Shown here one piece after another: positions 47,133 to 57,253 of a DNA stretch of 64,000 nucleotides (position 1 is its first letter; each line of letters opens with the position of its first letter). The stretch is from Sparassis latifolia. Taxonomy: Eukaryota > Basidiomycota > Agaricomycetes > Polyporales > Sparassidaceae. The position numbers were made by a program, and so were the translations under genes. The notes under the pieces are model-generated. The model had not been told where the DNA came from, ran no database searches, and worked only from the letters and a program-made list of their open reading frames with translations. The stretch covers positions 434,001-498,000 of the forward strand of contig CM031559.1 in assembly GCA_018466975.1 (NCBI GenBank), in the 5' to 3' direction.

Positions 47133-47614
47133 CTAGCATGCACCCTGTACACTGGTTGCCCTATCTTCTTTGTTTATTTATGGTGTAAGATGTTCAGCAT
47201 AAATTTTTGAGTAAGTAAACAGTGCTCCCAGTGTGTGCATGTAAGGTCTAGTTCACTTTCAGCAGAAACGGGATGTTCAGAAGTCTATCTACATGTATAT
47301 ATCATTTAAAATGAATTTGTGAGTAAATGACCACTAATATCAGTTAGGAAAATTAAGTTGTAGAGTCTCCATCACAAAACTCTGATGTTCAGAAGTCCAT
47401 CTTTGTGTACATATCTTTGTGTGCTATGCGCACAGTGTTAGTATTGCTCTCATAGTGCAACGAAAGTTTGCGGGTAATGTTCAATTTGCAGTACACATAC
47501 TCTACTATACATTACAAGAATTTTCTAGGTCTCTGCATTGCTTAGAAAATTATGCCCCACCTGCAGCAACCTTATCTTCACCATGACTTCAATGTAACAA
47601 TGCAATACACTACA
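47133..47614. other. convergent spacer inside the KDZ element
   Basis: A/T-rich; holds the 3' ends of both genes and a short direct repeat (GATGTTCAGAAGTC, two copies about 115 bp apart). Confidence 0.6.
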
Positions 47615-49937
47615 CTACAAGGGTGTATCCGCAAGTAGCATGTCCCTCGGGATATTGTATGGACATTTTCCTCTTCTCTGTAGCTCTTGCACAAGGAGCC
47701 TATTCTGTTGCTTGATCATCTCATCTAAGAAGAAATTATACCTGTCCACTTGCATCTCACGCACCATGGCTTGATATCCACCAAACCATACATTAGCTTG
47801 TTCTGCTGCAGATGAATTGAAGCACCATTTTCCTTTGTCTGTTCGCAGCTCAGGCCAAATGTATGGATTGCAGTGTGTTCCACACACAACATCAGACTCC
47901 TTGTGCTTGCATTTAAAGTAAAAGACATCCACAGGAAGAGCACACAAGTCAAAGAACGTGCGTGTATCTTCATCCAAATTCTGGAGTAATCCATAGAGGC
48001 GACAGTTCTGGTCATGCCAGAGAACACCTGAAAGTGAAGCCGGTGTTGGAAATAGCTGCTTCCAAAAGTGCTGTCAAAAACGTCAATTCATTATATGACT
48101 AAGAGTATATGTCAATGCCTACGAGAACACCATTGATAGCTTCTGAACCAAAAAAGGTCGCGTGGCCTAGTATCACTCCGCAGGATGCAACACAAAGCTC
48201 CTCGTTGTGTGTTCTGTGATGTCCAAACTGTGCACATATGCGTTGATTACCAGCCTCTGACTTCTCTTCGCACTCGATCTGATCAGTTTCCAAAGGTTCA
48301 GCATCAAGGATAGGGAGAGTAGCATCATCTGGTGTGTTGTACTCAACACTACTTGCTGCCTCAGCATTCACTTCAAGTTGCTTCAGTGTAGACACAGGTG
48401 CTACCAGAGAGCTGTTAGGCTGCGATGTCCTGAGATGTTCCAGACGACTCTTGAGCTGAAACATCACTTTGTTCTCCAGCTGCTTGTAATCCTCAAGTGC
48501 ACGATGAGCAGGAAGAGAACAAGTAGAAAAACCTTGTTCTGCAGCATGACTGCAGGAGAAGACAATCACACACTCTGTTTCCTTCTCGGCATGCAGTGTA
48601 CAGTATCGAGCACCTTTTCGTGATATCAGAGGCTCCATGCAGTCATGTACTGCACAGCATGGATGTCCAATGCTGATTCCATCAGTCACGACAGATCTTA
48701 AGGCACCTGGCATAGTGTTGGTCAGACATTCCACCACAATAGAGAGCTAGGGAGTCATACATGTGTTACTGTCTTCATCTTCATAAATCCAACAGCAAAG
48801 GTCGCATGCATGGTTCCATTCCTCTTGGCCAGGACCGGCCATCCTCAGATTGCGAGCATGAAGAGCGGGCCGCAAATGTTCAGCCTGCGAGGGTGCATCA
48901 TGCCGGAGCCTCAGAATATTCTTCTGCTCTTGATGATCACGAAAAAGGGAATATAAATAGAATGCATCCCAGACATGCTCCACGTTCATCTCAAACGTGG
49001 AGCTCCAGCTGGCAGGTAGCATGCTGACCAGCTCTGGTTTCATCATGCTAAGGTTGTAAAACTGGGCGCAATTAGTCGCTGATGTCCTGTGCATCTATGA
49101 ATACAGCTATGCATGAGATAGAATGATCAACATACCAAGAAACCAACATCAGATTCACGAACATGTTGCAGACTTCATCGGATAGAAAGAAATGATCTGC
49201 AATCTGAACTGTCTTTGGGACACCAGGATAATATGTCCGAGTGGATGCATTGTCGTGGACGTAGTAGTTGTGATAATAATGAGTGTGACAGTCTGTGTGG
49301 TGCAGCTACCCGTCAGACTAGTTCTGGTTACAATGGAAAACAAACTCACTGTGGCAGTAAAGAGATGTTGTACGAATAGGAAGAGGCCCGAGATCGCGTG
49401 TAAACATGGTTGCCCGGTAGGAGACAGGCTCTGTCAACTCTCGTTGGTAGAGCAATCTTGCAGAATCCTGCTTTTGACACTGCAGATCGGGGCACATTCG
49501 CATAGGAGGGCGAAGGCTGTAGAAGTCTGTGGCACAACAAAGGAAATCAGCGCAAATCCTGTTAGTGCAACATGGCTCGATAACGTACAGACACCGTACA
49601 ATGGACCATGTTGGAGGAACAAGCAGATAAGAGCTTGCACCCATCGCTCGACATCTTGACAGCTCATTCCCACACCGGAATTCCATGCTAGATGGCGGAG
49701 AGTACGCCATGCAAGCTCCATTTGCATATCCGTCAGGGACAGGGAGGCCATCAAGAAGTTGTGTATATTGACAGGCAGATTAGCAGGTGGATTAACGATG
49801 GCGGAGTGCTGCACTGCCAATATGTCTTCCTTTAGTCAGTATACAAGATCGCAGAACTTGACAACATCCTCGAAGTGGAGAAACACAGTGAGCTGGGGAT
49901 TGGAAGTGAAGGTTTGGACCAGGATGTTGATGTCCAT
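47615..49937 (-). pseudogene. KDZ transposase with CxC5 and CxC6 cysteine clusters, one in-frame stop
   Basis: Reverse gene with several introns. From the N terminus: FHFEDVVKFCDLVY-type start; the CxC5 region (MRMCPDLQC, LGPLPIRTTSLYCH, HNYYVHDNASTRTYYPG, FLSDEVCNMF); HACDLCCWIYED; the CxC6 region (VTDGISIGHPCCAVHDC, ARYCTLHAE, GFSTCSLPAHRALE); AQFGHHRTHNEEL and FFGSEAINGV; and the KDZ catalytic part (FFDLCALPVDVFYFKCKH, CGTHCNPYIWPEL, FNSSAAEQANVWFGG, YNFFLDEMI). This order is that of the CxC5-CxC6 KDZ transposases. A TGA at 49836-49838 breaks the first exon 33 codons after the ATG at 49937, in a frame that otherwise continues. The frame is also open upstream to 50069. Confidence 0.85.
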
Positions 49938-50108
49938 GGTGAGGAGTGGGAGAGGTGGGTGTTTGGCGACAGCAGGGACATGCTGGACAAAGTGCGCCAC
50001 AGTGGGCCGCAGCGAGGCGCGCTTTGATGCATCGCGCGATGACGTCACAGTGTTACGATCCTCAGTCACTGCGCTTTGATTGTAATCTAACTACTGTCAC
50101 TACTGTCC

Positions 50109-50177
50109 CAAACGTATCACATACACGTATCTGATACGCATATCAGATACGCATTTCCCAATAGATGGGACGTTCTC
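50109..50177 (-). repeat. right terminal inverted repeat of the KDZ element
   Basis: Inverted partner of 43358-43426; see there. Confidence 0.85.
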
Positions 50178-50185
50178 AAGAAAAG
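50178..50185. repeat. right 8-bp target-site duplication of the KDZ element
   Basis: AAGAAAAG, identical to 43350-43357. Confidence 0.85.
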
Positions 50186-50279
50186 ACCGAATCTCGACGC
50201 GTCGGCATCTCGTGACTTGAACGCGCGTCGAGCTCAAAGTCCTGTTAGCGCTCGCCGAATGTTCGCATGCAAATGCGAC

Positions 50280-50786
50280 CTACTCACGCTGCTCGCACGG
50301 CCATCCCGAGCGTGGCAAATGACGCCAGTCGGACACTTCTAGAAGCTCCAGGTAATGGTCTAATGCTTCCAGGTCTTTGCATTCGACATATGGTTCCCAC
50401 AGAGTGTCTCCATCGTCAAACCTGACAAGAAATTGGATGGAATTGCCTTTCCACTGGTGAGCAACAATTTCATCCACCAAAAATTCGTCTTCTGACTCAT
50501 TTCCAAAGTCATAGAATGCCCTAGGATCTCTAGAAGGGAATAGGACATTATCATTAGGCTCATGATGCCGGAGCCTGGAGGCATGGAAGGTAGGACAGAT
50601 TCTCCTCCTCCTGAGCTTACTAGACAGATCCAGGGTATAGCTGGATGTCTCAGGGTGCACCTTTAGCACCTTATATGGCCCAATGAACCTTGGGGTCAGT
50701 TTCTTGGCCCTCTCTTTCGGCAGAGAGAGGTTCTCTGTGGACAGGTAAAGTAACTTTCCTACAAGATTTTCGCCTTCTGAGCCCAA
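50280..50786 (-). pseudogene. gypsy integrase C-terminal segment with chromodomain
   Basis: YLSTENLSLPKERAKKL and RFIGPYKVLKVHP are the GPY/F-type integrase end. EDEFLVDEIVAHQW, FLVRFDDGDTLWEP and ALDHYLELLE form a chromodomain, which in chromoviruses steers integration to methylated-histone chromatin. The frame stops at TGA 50280 and has lost its connection to the integrase core upstream. Confidence 0.8.
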
Positions 50787-50920
50787 TTCTGGGTGCTCAT
50801 AATTGAATCAGGTGCACGCATGGTGAGTCTGTACCACCCTGCTAGCGATAATTGAATCGTGCACGATCGACAGATTTTGCGGCGCGTTCGGCAAGCAAGA
50901 TCACCCGGCATTGCCGGCTC

Positions 50921-52063
50921 TCAAGCAAGATCCCGTATCATCCGCGGCATGTATCTGCTGTTCAACTCGAACGGAGCGAACCCCGTGGATGTGTTGATGC
51001 TCGAGTTTATTGCAAACTCGACCAATGGTATCTTTTCAACCCAGTCCATCTGATCTGGCCTGACTAGACTTCGTAGGATTTGCGAGACAGTGCGGATCGA
51101 CCACTCCGAAGTGCCATCAGTCTGCGGATGAAATGATGTCGACATGAGCAACTGACTGCCCAGAAGGCGGTGCAGTTCGCTCCAAAACTTCGACGTAAAC
51201 TTTGAATCTCGGTCAGAGACGATCGACTCAGGTAGGCTGTGAAGTCGGACGACTTCCCTGAAATATAACCAAGCGATTTCCGACACTTTTGCCATTGTAT
51301 TGGTGGGTACTAAATGTACCATTGATGTTAGACAATCAATGATAACCCACAGATAGTCATGACCTTGAGATTCCGGGAATGGTCCCATGAAATCCACACC
51401 GATCGAGTCCCATGGGCATGCTGCAACCGGCATGCTGTGTAACAATCCGAGAGGATGCTGGGTAGCAGATTTCGATGTCTGACATGTTCTGCAACTCACG
51501 CAGAACTTTGCAATGTCCTTTCTGACATCTGGCCACCAATACCAGCGACGAACATAGTCGGAGGTACATCAGTTCCCCAAATGACCCAGTGTGACATGCG
51601 CTTGGTTAATAATGATTTCAGTGAGATTCCGGTGATGTACTAGCACCCGCGGAATACACAGAACATCGTCTCTCGCACTCTGACGGTGCCAGATAAATCC
51701 GTCTTGAACGGCGAAAGCCTTGTGATCATCAGAATGCTCTAGGACCTTGGCGAAGAACATATCGTCCTTGTACCCATCCTTCACTGTTGCCTTGAAATCA
51801 ACAATCCGCTCAACTATAACATCAAGCAGAGGGCCTGCAACTTCAGAATCTAATGCGGTAGGATCTTCGCCAGTACCTGCACTAGTTTGCAGTATGTCTG
51901 TGGGGCGGTGCGCAGCAAGTTCAGTCGCTTCCTGCATGTGCTGCTCAACCGGCTCAATTATATGCTGAGCACGGATTTCCGCCATGTGATTCCCAGAGAG
52001 GGTTTCTCCTCGTGGGTCAAGTCGGATGTCGGCTGACACATAATCCTGCGGGTCGTGCAGCAT
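50921..52063 (-). pseudogene. gypsy RNase H-integrase linker and integrase core, broken
   Basis: Linker and histidine part (HHRNLTEIIINQAHVTLGH) end at a TGA at 51569-51571. The zinc-binding CRTCQTSK and the core (PWDSIGVDFMGPFPE, DYLWVIIDCLTSMVHLVPT, SIVSDRDSKFTSKFW, STSFHPQTDGTSE) follow in the next open segment, with the D,D,E residues visible. The 135 bp between this and the chromodomain segment lack about 70 expected codons and contain two copies of ATAATTGAATC (50799 and 50848). Confidence 0.8.
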
Positions 52064-52108
52064 GTCCGCACCTTCTTTCGCAAAGTAGCGGGAGAATGAG
52101 TCTGCGAC

Positions 52109-53419
52109 TCAGTTTGTTGTGCCTTGAACATGCACAATTTCATAGTCAAATCGGCTGAGGTACTCGATCCACCGCTCGAGTCGCTGTGGCACCTTGCGCT
52201 TGTCCTTGAAAAATATAAGTGCACGGTGATCAGTCACTACCTTGAAGTGACGTCCGATCAATTTGTCCTCCCATTTCATGAGAGCCTCAAGCACAGCAAG
52301 CGCCTCCATCTCGAAGGTATAGTATGCATGCTGTGCTGTCGTGAACTTCTTGGACATGAATCCCACTGGGCGGCATTGATTCCACTCAGGGCCCTGACCA
52401 TACACGGCACCAACGCCCGATGTAGAGGCGTCAGTAATAACCCAAATAGGCTCAGAGTTTTGCAAGTCAATTGGCCTAAGGATTGGTGTCCTGCATGCAA
52501 GAGCTTTGATCGAATCCAGACATTTCTGGTGTATCGGTCGCCAATAAAAGGCCTGACCGTTACGTACCATTCCGCTGAGTGGTCCCGTGTATGCAGAGAC
52601 ATCGGGCATAAAGTGTGCGAGATACTGCACAAGTCCCAAAAATCGCTGGACATCATTGTAATTCCTAGGGACTGGCCAATCTCTGACATGGGCCATCTTG
52701 TCCACATCGGCATGAAGCCCCTTGTCATCAATTAAATGACCGAGACAGTCCATTTGTTGTGCAAATAGGGCACACTTATTGCGGCTGAGAAACATCCGGT
52801 GCTTCCGGAGTTTCGCAAATACCCACTCGAGGTGTTTTTCATGCTCCTCGATTGTGTCCAAGAATATAAAAATATCATCCAAATAGACATGCACGAAAAT
52901 TCCGATATTGTCACGGAATATTGTTGTCATTAATCGTTGGAAAGATGATGGCGCATTGCAATTGCCTTGTTGCATGACACAACTCTGAAATGTGCCATAA
53001 ATTGTTGCAAATGTTGTCTTATGAACATCTTCAGGTGTAACCCGAATTTGTTCATAGGCATCTGACATATCTAGCTTCGAGCGAATGCGAGCTCGAGCCA
53101 CATCATTTCGTATCTGATCTTGGTCAGTGAATGGTGTCACATCCTTGACCGTATTCTCATTTTGCTGTCTCAGATCAATGACAGTACGAATATCCCCATT
53201 CTTTTTGGGAATGCACATAAGCGGTGCTGCTTGATCTGCATGGCAAGGTATCCACCAGCCAGCATCGACATATCTCTTGATCTTCTCAAGCAGCTTTGGT
53301 TTGAGTGCATCTGGGCACTTCGGAAGATAATAATTATATCTTTTCCGCTTGTCAATTAGAGGGATCATATGCGCAACCTCTCGCAATGGAGGGAGGCCTG
53401 GTGGCACAGGCTCCAACAA
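52109..53419 (-). pseudogene. gypsy reverse transcriptase and RNase H
   Basis: An open 436-codon segment: CIPKKNGDIRTVIDLRQQN, LDMSDAYEQIRV and FVHVYLDDIFIF (the YLDD active site) for reverse transcriptase; VITDASTSGVGAVYGQ, FEMEALAVLEALMKW and VVTDHRALIFF for RNase H. It ends at a TGA in the position where the common family text NWVADSLSR has tryptophan, so the stop is most simply TGG to TGA. Confidence 0.88.
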
Positions 53420-53578
53420 ATCTGCATTCTGCTCAAGAATCTTGTCGCGAATTCTCGAGCATCACTCAATATCCATAGTGTTTGCCAAACCGTGTACATC
53501 CATGGTGATTCAATGCAGTTGAATCGTCTGCGATGAGGTTCCGGTCACCTCACCATTGCCATCTCTTTGAGCAGCTAG

Positions 53579-54184
53579 TCAGTCCGAACGGGACGTAGGA
53601 CTTGGAGTATTCACAGCGGCAACAGCAGCAATGCTGCTAGCATGAGCACGACACATAGAAAATGTCTTTTTCTGCCGATTAGCACCAGCTTCCTCCTCCC
53701 CTGGCAGGAGCACATGAATTTGTTGTCCGTGGAAGTGAATGATGCTGTTCGCAAAATCAAGAATGACATCAAACTTACGCATGAACGGCGTCCCCAGCAC
53801 GACGTCATATCGATCAAGATTGACGACATCTAAGTAGACATCATCCTGGAAGGTTCCACAAATAACAGGAACCCTCACACCATAATTAATTTGTAAGCGA
53901 CTACCAACACATCCAAGTTGAAGGATTACAGGATTCTCGAGTTCCAAGATCGAGATTCCCGCTATGTGAGCAAACTCCGGAGAGATCGAGTCTGTCATAC
54001 TTCCCGAGTCAAACAGGATGAGGGCCTGTAGGCCGTTGATAGTAACGTAGCCCATGAGACAAGTCTGGTCAAGACGCGACACGTCTGGCCGACGACAAGT
54101 CTGCTGGCACCGTATCATGACACGAGTTACCACGGGTAATGCTGCAGGTGCTGGCATCACACCTATCAGCCAATATATACCCAA
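53579..54184 (-). pseudogene. gypsy aspartic protease segment
   Basis: ALILFDSGSMTDSISPEFA carries the retropepsin D-S-G triad. YDVVLGTPFMRKFDVILDF is the conserved second half (hydrophobic-G-x-x-F/W). The segment merges upstream into the tandem repeat, so gag is absent. Confidence 0.8.
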
Positions 54185-54239
54185 ACGTCCATATAACCAA
54201 GGTGGAATATTTTGTGTAAATTTCCATAAAACCGAGTGT

Positions 54240-54945
54240 TGGCCAAGAATATAATATAGGATGGAGATATAGGGTTGGCCAAGATGAATAGGCTATATAG
54301 GCTGAGTCGCATATTTGGGAGTTAGCCAAGGGAGGCGCGGTTTGAAGTCTATATAGGTTGTCGGGCATTTTGGGGTCGGCCGCCATGTCTCTATATAGAT
54401 TGTAGCTGAAATTGTGCCATTGGCCAAGAGTCATAAAATTCCAATCCTATATAGAGTTTGCAGACAGTTGGGCTTGGCCAAGTGGACCTATATAGAATCT
54501 TTGTGTAAATGGTCCACTTGGCCAAGGCATATGAAATTTCGATCCTATATAGCATCTCCTGAAATTTGGCCATGGCCAAGAGTATCCTATATAGATTTTT
54601 GGTGGAAATAGTGCCTGCGGCCAGGGGTCGAGAAATTTGCATTCTATATAGGATTGTCTGAAATTTGGCCTCAGCTGAAGATATCCTATATAGTTCTTGT
54701 GGAAATGGTGGCCTCGGCCGAGAGTCATCAAATTTCAACCTATATAGAGATATCTGAATTTTGGCCTTGGCTGAATATACACTATATAGTTCTTGCACAG
54801 ATGTTGGCCTTGGCCGAAGGTAGTCGAATTTCTATTCTATATAGGGTCTTCTGAACTATGGCATTGGCTGAGGATGCCCTATATAGGGTGATTGAAAATC
54901 ATGGTCTCGGCCGAGACTCTTGAAATTTGTATCCTATATAGGATT
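54240..54945. repeat. tandem array of CTATATAG palindromes, dimeric unit about 98 bp
   Basis: Fourteen exact CTATATAG octamers start at 54293, 54349, 54391, 54447, 54488, 54545, 54587, 54644, 54686, 54740, 54782, 54837, 54879 and 54934. Spacings alternate between about 54-57 and 41-42 bp, so the unit is a roughly 98-bp dimer. Between octamers, GGCC-rich arms (for example TTGGCCATGGCCAA) and AAATTT recur. Degenerate units continue left to about 54170. The TyrIle-rich frames on both strands are a product of the repeat. Confidence 0.9.
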
Positions 54946-55236
54946 CTCCACACTTTAGCTTCAGCGGAGTAGCATCCTCTATTTGTTTTAATCAGAAAGG
55001 GCAAAATTTCCTTCACACATAGGAGTTTTAAAGCTGAGGCCTTCACCCAGTGTATATATACAGGTTTCATCACATGTGATGCCATCAGCTGTAAGGAGCC
55101 AGGTCAGACCACCTTCAGGGTTTGTGTAGGAGTTGGGCAGTCCTTTGCTGTCACATTCTGAGACCAATATCCTTCATATCAAATGATTCAGTGCCACTGA
55201 ATTCAATTTAAGAGTAAACTAATTGTGAAGTATCTG
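54946..55236. other. short spacer between repeat array and TET/JBP-like gene
   Basis: A/T-rich, contains a GTATATATAC palindrome near 55050; no gene is seen. Confidence 0.4.
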
Positions 55237-56640
55237 CTAGAACCCCTGACGCACTACATACTGGGGAGTCATCAGTGCGAGATATGTCCCATATTCTACC
55301 CATGAGGTTTTGTTGATCTTTAATGCCTCAAATACTGCCGAGCGCATATAGTGTGCTATGCATATTCTCTCACCTCCCTCCCATGCATCACAGCTATGTT
55401 CTAAAACTCTTCCCCAGATTCCTACCAATTTTCCAGGGCAGTAACCCAGCTCCATTTGCAGATTATCCAATCGAAGCACTGCCCATTTATGAGTACTCAC
55501 ACTGGCCAATAAATCAAGGCATGCATGCCAGGCTTTGCCATCCCGATGAGGAATTGTCCATTGATTCACAATAATCCCCATTGCTGTGAAATTTGAGGGC
55601 CACTGTTGAACATTCTCATGCGTCCGCTGTAGAACATTCTCATGCTGAATCTTCAACTTGCTAGAGATGCCTGCAAAATAGAGTGGCCGGTTTATCAGGC
55701 ATAAAGTTGTGTTCAGCAACTGCTCAACAAATGAGGTCCTCTCCAGCCAATTACCGACCGGTTCATTTCGTAATGAGACAGATGGAATGAGATTTGTCTG
55801 AAGCATGCATGCTCTTCTCAGATCATATAAATGTGGCATTGATGTCCAAACTCACATTATGTCCTCATGCAAACCATCCAGCAGAGATGTCCAGAGAGCC
55901 TGGGTTGAACCGTCCACTGGGGGCTGCAATGAACAGATCTGCATCTGTCCGAAAGTTTCCACCTTGTGAAACTGTTCTCTGAAGTAACTGGTTTATTCCA
56001 CAAGTCGCATCATTGTAGTCATTCTAGGGCTTATATTAGCAAGTGACAGCAGTTAGAGAGAAGACTTACTATACGTGCTTGTCCCAAGATACCTGGCAGA
56101 TACCATGTAAGAACCTTATTGTTCGTGTCCAGAATAACTGCAGGCTCTAAGATGACTAGCATTGGTCCTTGGCAGTCCTGCTTGCCATTCTTCTTTAGCA
56201 CTCCCTTGTCCGTCACATAACAATCGACATGAACTTAGTAACATGGCAAATCAATATGCATCCGATTGAAACAAGCAAAAATGACAAACTGGGATTCAGA
56301 AGCGCACAGGCAACAACAGTGACAATATGGTCCAGCTCCACGGTATGGGGTGCAGATGTGAAATTCACATGTTGAGCCATAAGGGATTTTTCCTTTAATG
56401 CCTGCTGCTGGAGGCGTGTTCTGCATGATCATAAGCAACACAAATGTAGATCATGGAATCAAACAGACCTTATTCTCTCACGTTCAATGTCAGCGACTGA
56501 AGCAGTGTGCCTATGAGTATTATAAAAACCAGTAGCCTCCCTCAGCAACTCCGATAACCTCTTCCACAGAAATTCATCAAGTGTCAGTGCACTGCACACA
56601 GAATTCACGTCAGTAAAGAAAAGGAGGTAAGCCTGTCAGA
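55237..56640 (-). pseudogene. TET/JBP-family 2-oxoglutarate/Fe(II) dioxygenase, broken
   Basis: Multi-exon - strand gene. From the N terminus: DEFLWKRLSELLREATGFYN, a Gln-rich helix, VILDTNNKVLTWYLPG, NFRTDADLF, NPGSLDISAGWF, then a 200-codon open segment with ENVQQWPSNFTAMG, VNQWTIPHRDGKAWH, LGYCPGKLVGIWGRVLEHS and GGERICIAHYMR. H-R-D (residues 98-100 of the last segment), His148 and Arg158 fit the 2-oxoglutarate/Fe(II) double-stranded beta-helix of basidiomycete TET/JBP proteins. Those oxidise 5-methylcytosine or related pyrimidines and are linked to KDZ elements in these fungi. A TGA follows SAGWFA in the third block, where the text continues (GHN), so this copy is inactive or mis-sequenced. 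The 5' end beyond 56640 is unclear. Confidence 0.75.
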
Positions 56641-57063
56641 CTAAAATACCCCTTCATCATCTCAGCTGTTTTATGACCTTTTTCATCTGACAATCTATGC
56701 TCCTGTGCATGTCAATGACATTTATGTGATTGAGGAAGACTATGTCGAAATCTTCCGCCTTGAAAAGTCATCAGACAATGAAAATTGGATTATAAAAAAT
56801 TGCACAGTGCCAGCACATCATGCAAAGTTGTCACATGATCGTGAGTTTCCCACAGTCATGTGACCTCATGACTGCAGTGCATTCTCCAAGGTTCCTTTAT
56901 GTCAGAGTCTCTCCACCGAAATGAGAGAAAACATTGACCAACTCATCTGTGTAGTTTTCATATCGTATCACTACAGACATATCAAATGCAGACCGCAAAA
57001 TTCATATCAAAAGCAAACCACAAAAATTAATACTGTACAAAGACAACACATTTAGGGAGAAAA
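56641..57063. other. A/T-rich spacer, no gene recognised
   Basis: May contain 5' exons of the TET/JBP-like gene; nothing supportable was found. Confidence 0.4.
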
Positions 57064-57232
57064 AGAACGCATACAATGACCACACATATTGTACAAAGGG
57101 TAAGCGATGGGCAAGAAACAGAAAGCATATGACAACAACTGATATCGTACAAAGGGCAAGTGGTGGGCAAGAAATCGAAAGCATATGACAACAACTGATA
57201 TCGTACAAAGGGAAAGGAGTGGGTAACAAAGA
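57064..57232. repeat. 56-bp tandem repeat, about three copies
   Basis: GTACAAAGGG starts at 57091, 57147 and 57203, exactly 56 bp apart, with GGGCAAGAAA and GCATATGACAACAACTGATA between. The first copy is degenerate on its left side. Confidence 0.85.
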
Positions 57233-57253
57233 CACGGTATGATATGTCCTAAA

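Larger units (their letters stand above)
43358..50177. mobile_element. KDZ-superfamily DNA transposon (6820 bp)
   Basis: Bounded by 69-bp terminal inverted repeats and an 8-bp target duplication. It carries two convergent genes: a forward cysteine-cluster gene (43640-47132) and a reverse transposase with CxC5 and CxC6 clusters (47615-49937). This matches the Kyakuja-Dileera-Zisupton class expanded in agaricomycetes. Both genes contain in-frame stops, so this copy is probably not autonomous now, but the ends look intact and could be mobilised in trans. Confidence 0.88.
50280..54184 (-). mobile_element. degenerate Ty3/gypsy retrotransposon (chromovirus type)
   Basis: Reading on the - strand: retropepsin, reverse transcriptase, RNase H, integrase and chromodomain, the Ty3/gypsy order. 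The gag part is missing, no long terminal repeats were recognised, in-frame stops and an internal deletion are present, and the 5' side abuts a tandem repeat array. It is a fossil fungal copy. Confidence 0.88.

Noticed and set aside
43350..50185. Idea that the KDZ element begins at GTCCCAT (43364) and ends at ATGGGAC (50171)
   Set aside because: The 8-bp flanks then do not match; moving each end out by 6 bp gives similar hexamers and a perfect AAGAAAAG duplication.
54379..54900. Tyr/Ile/Trp-rich open frames on both strands
   Set aside because: They arise from the periodic CTATATAG array, not from a gene.
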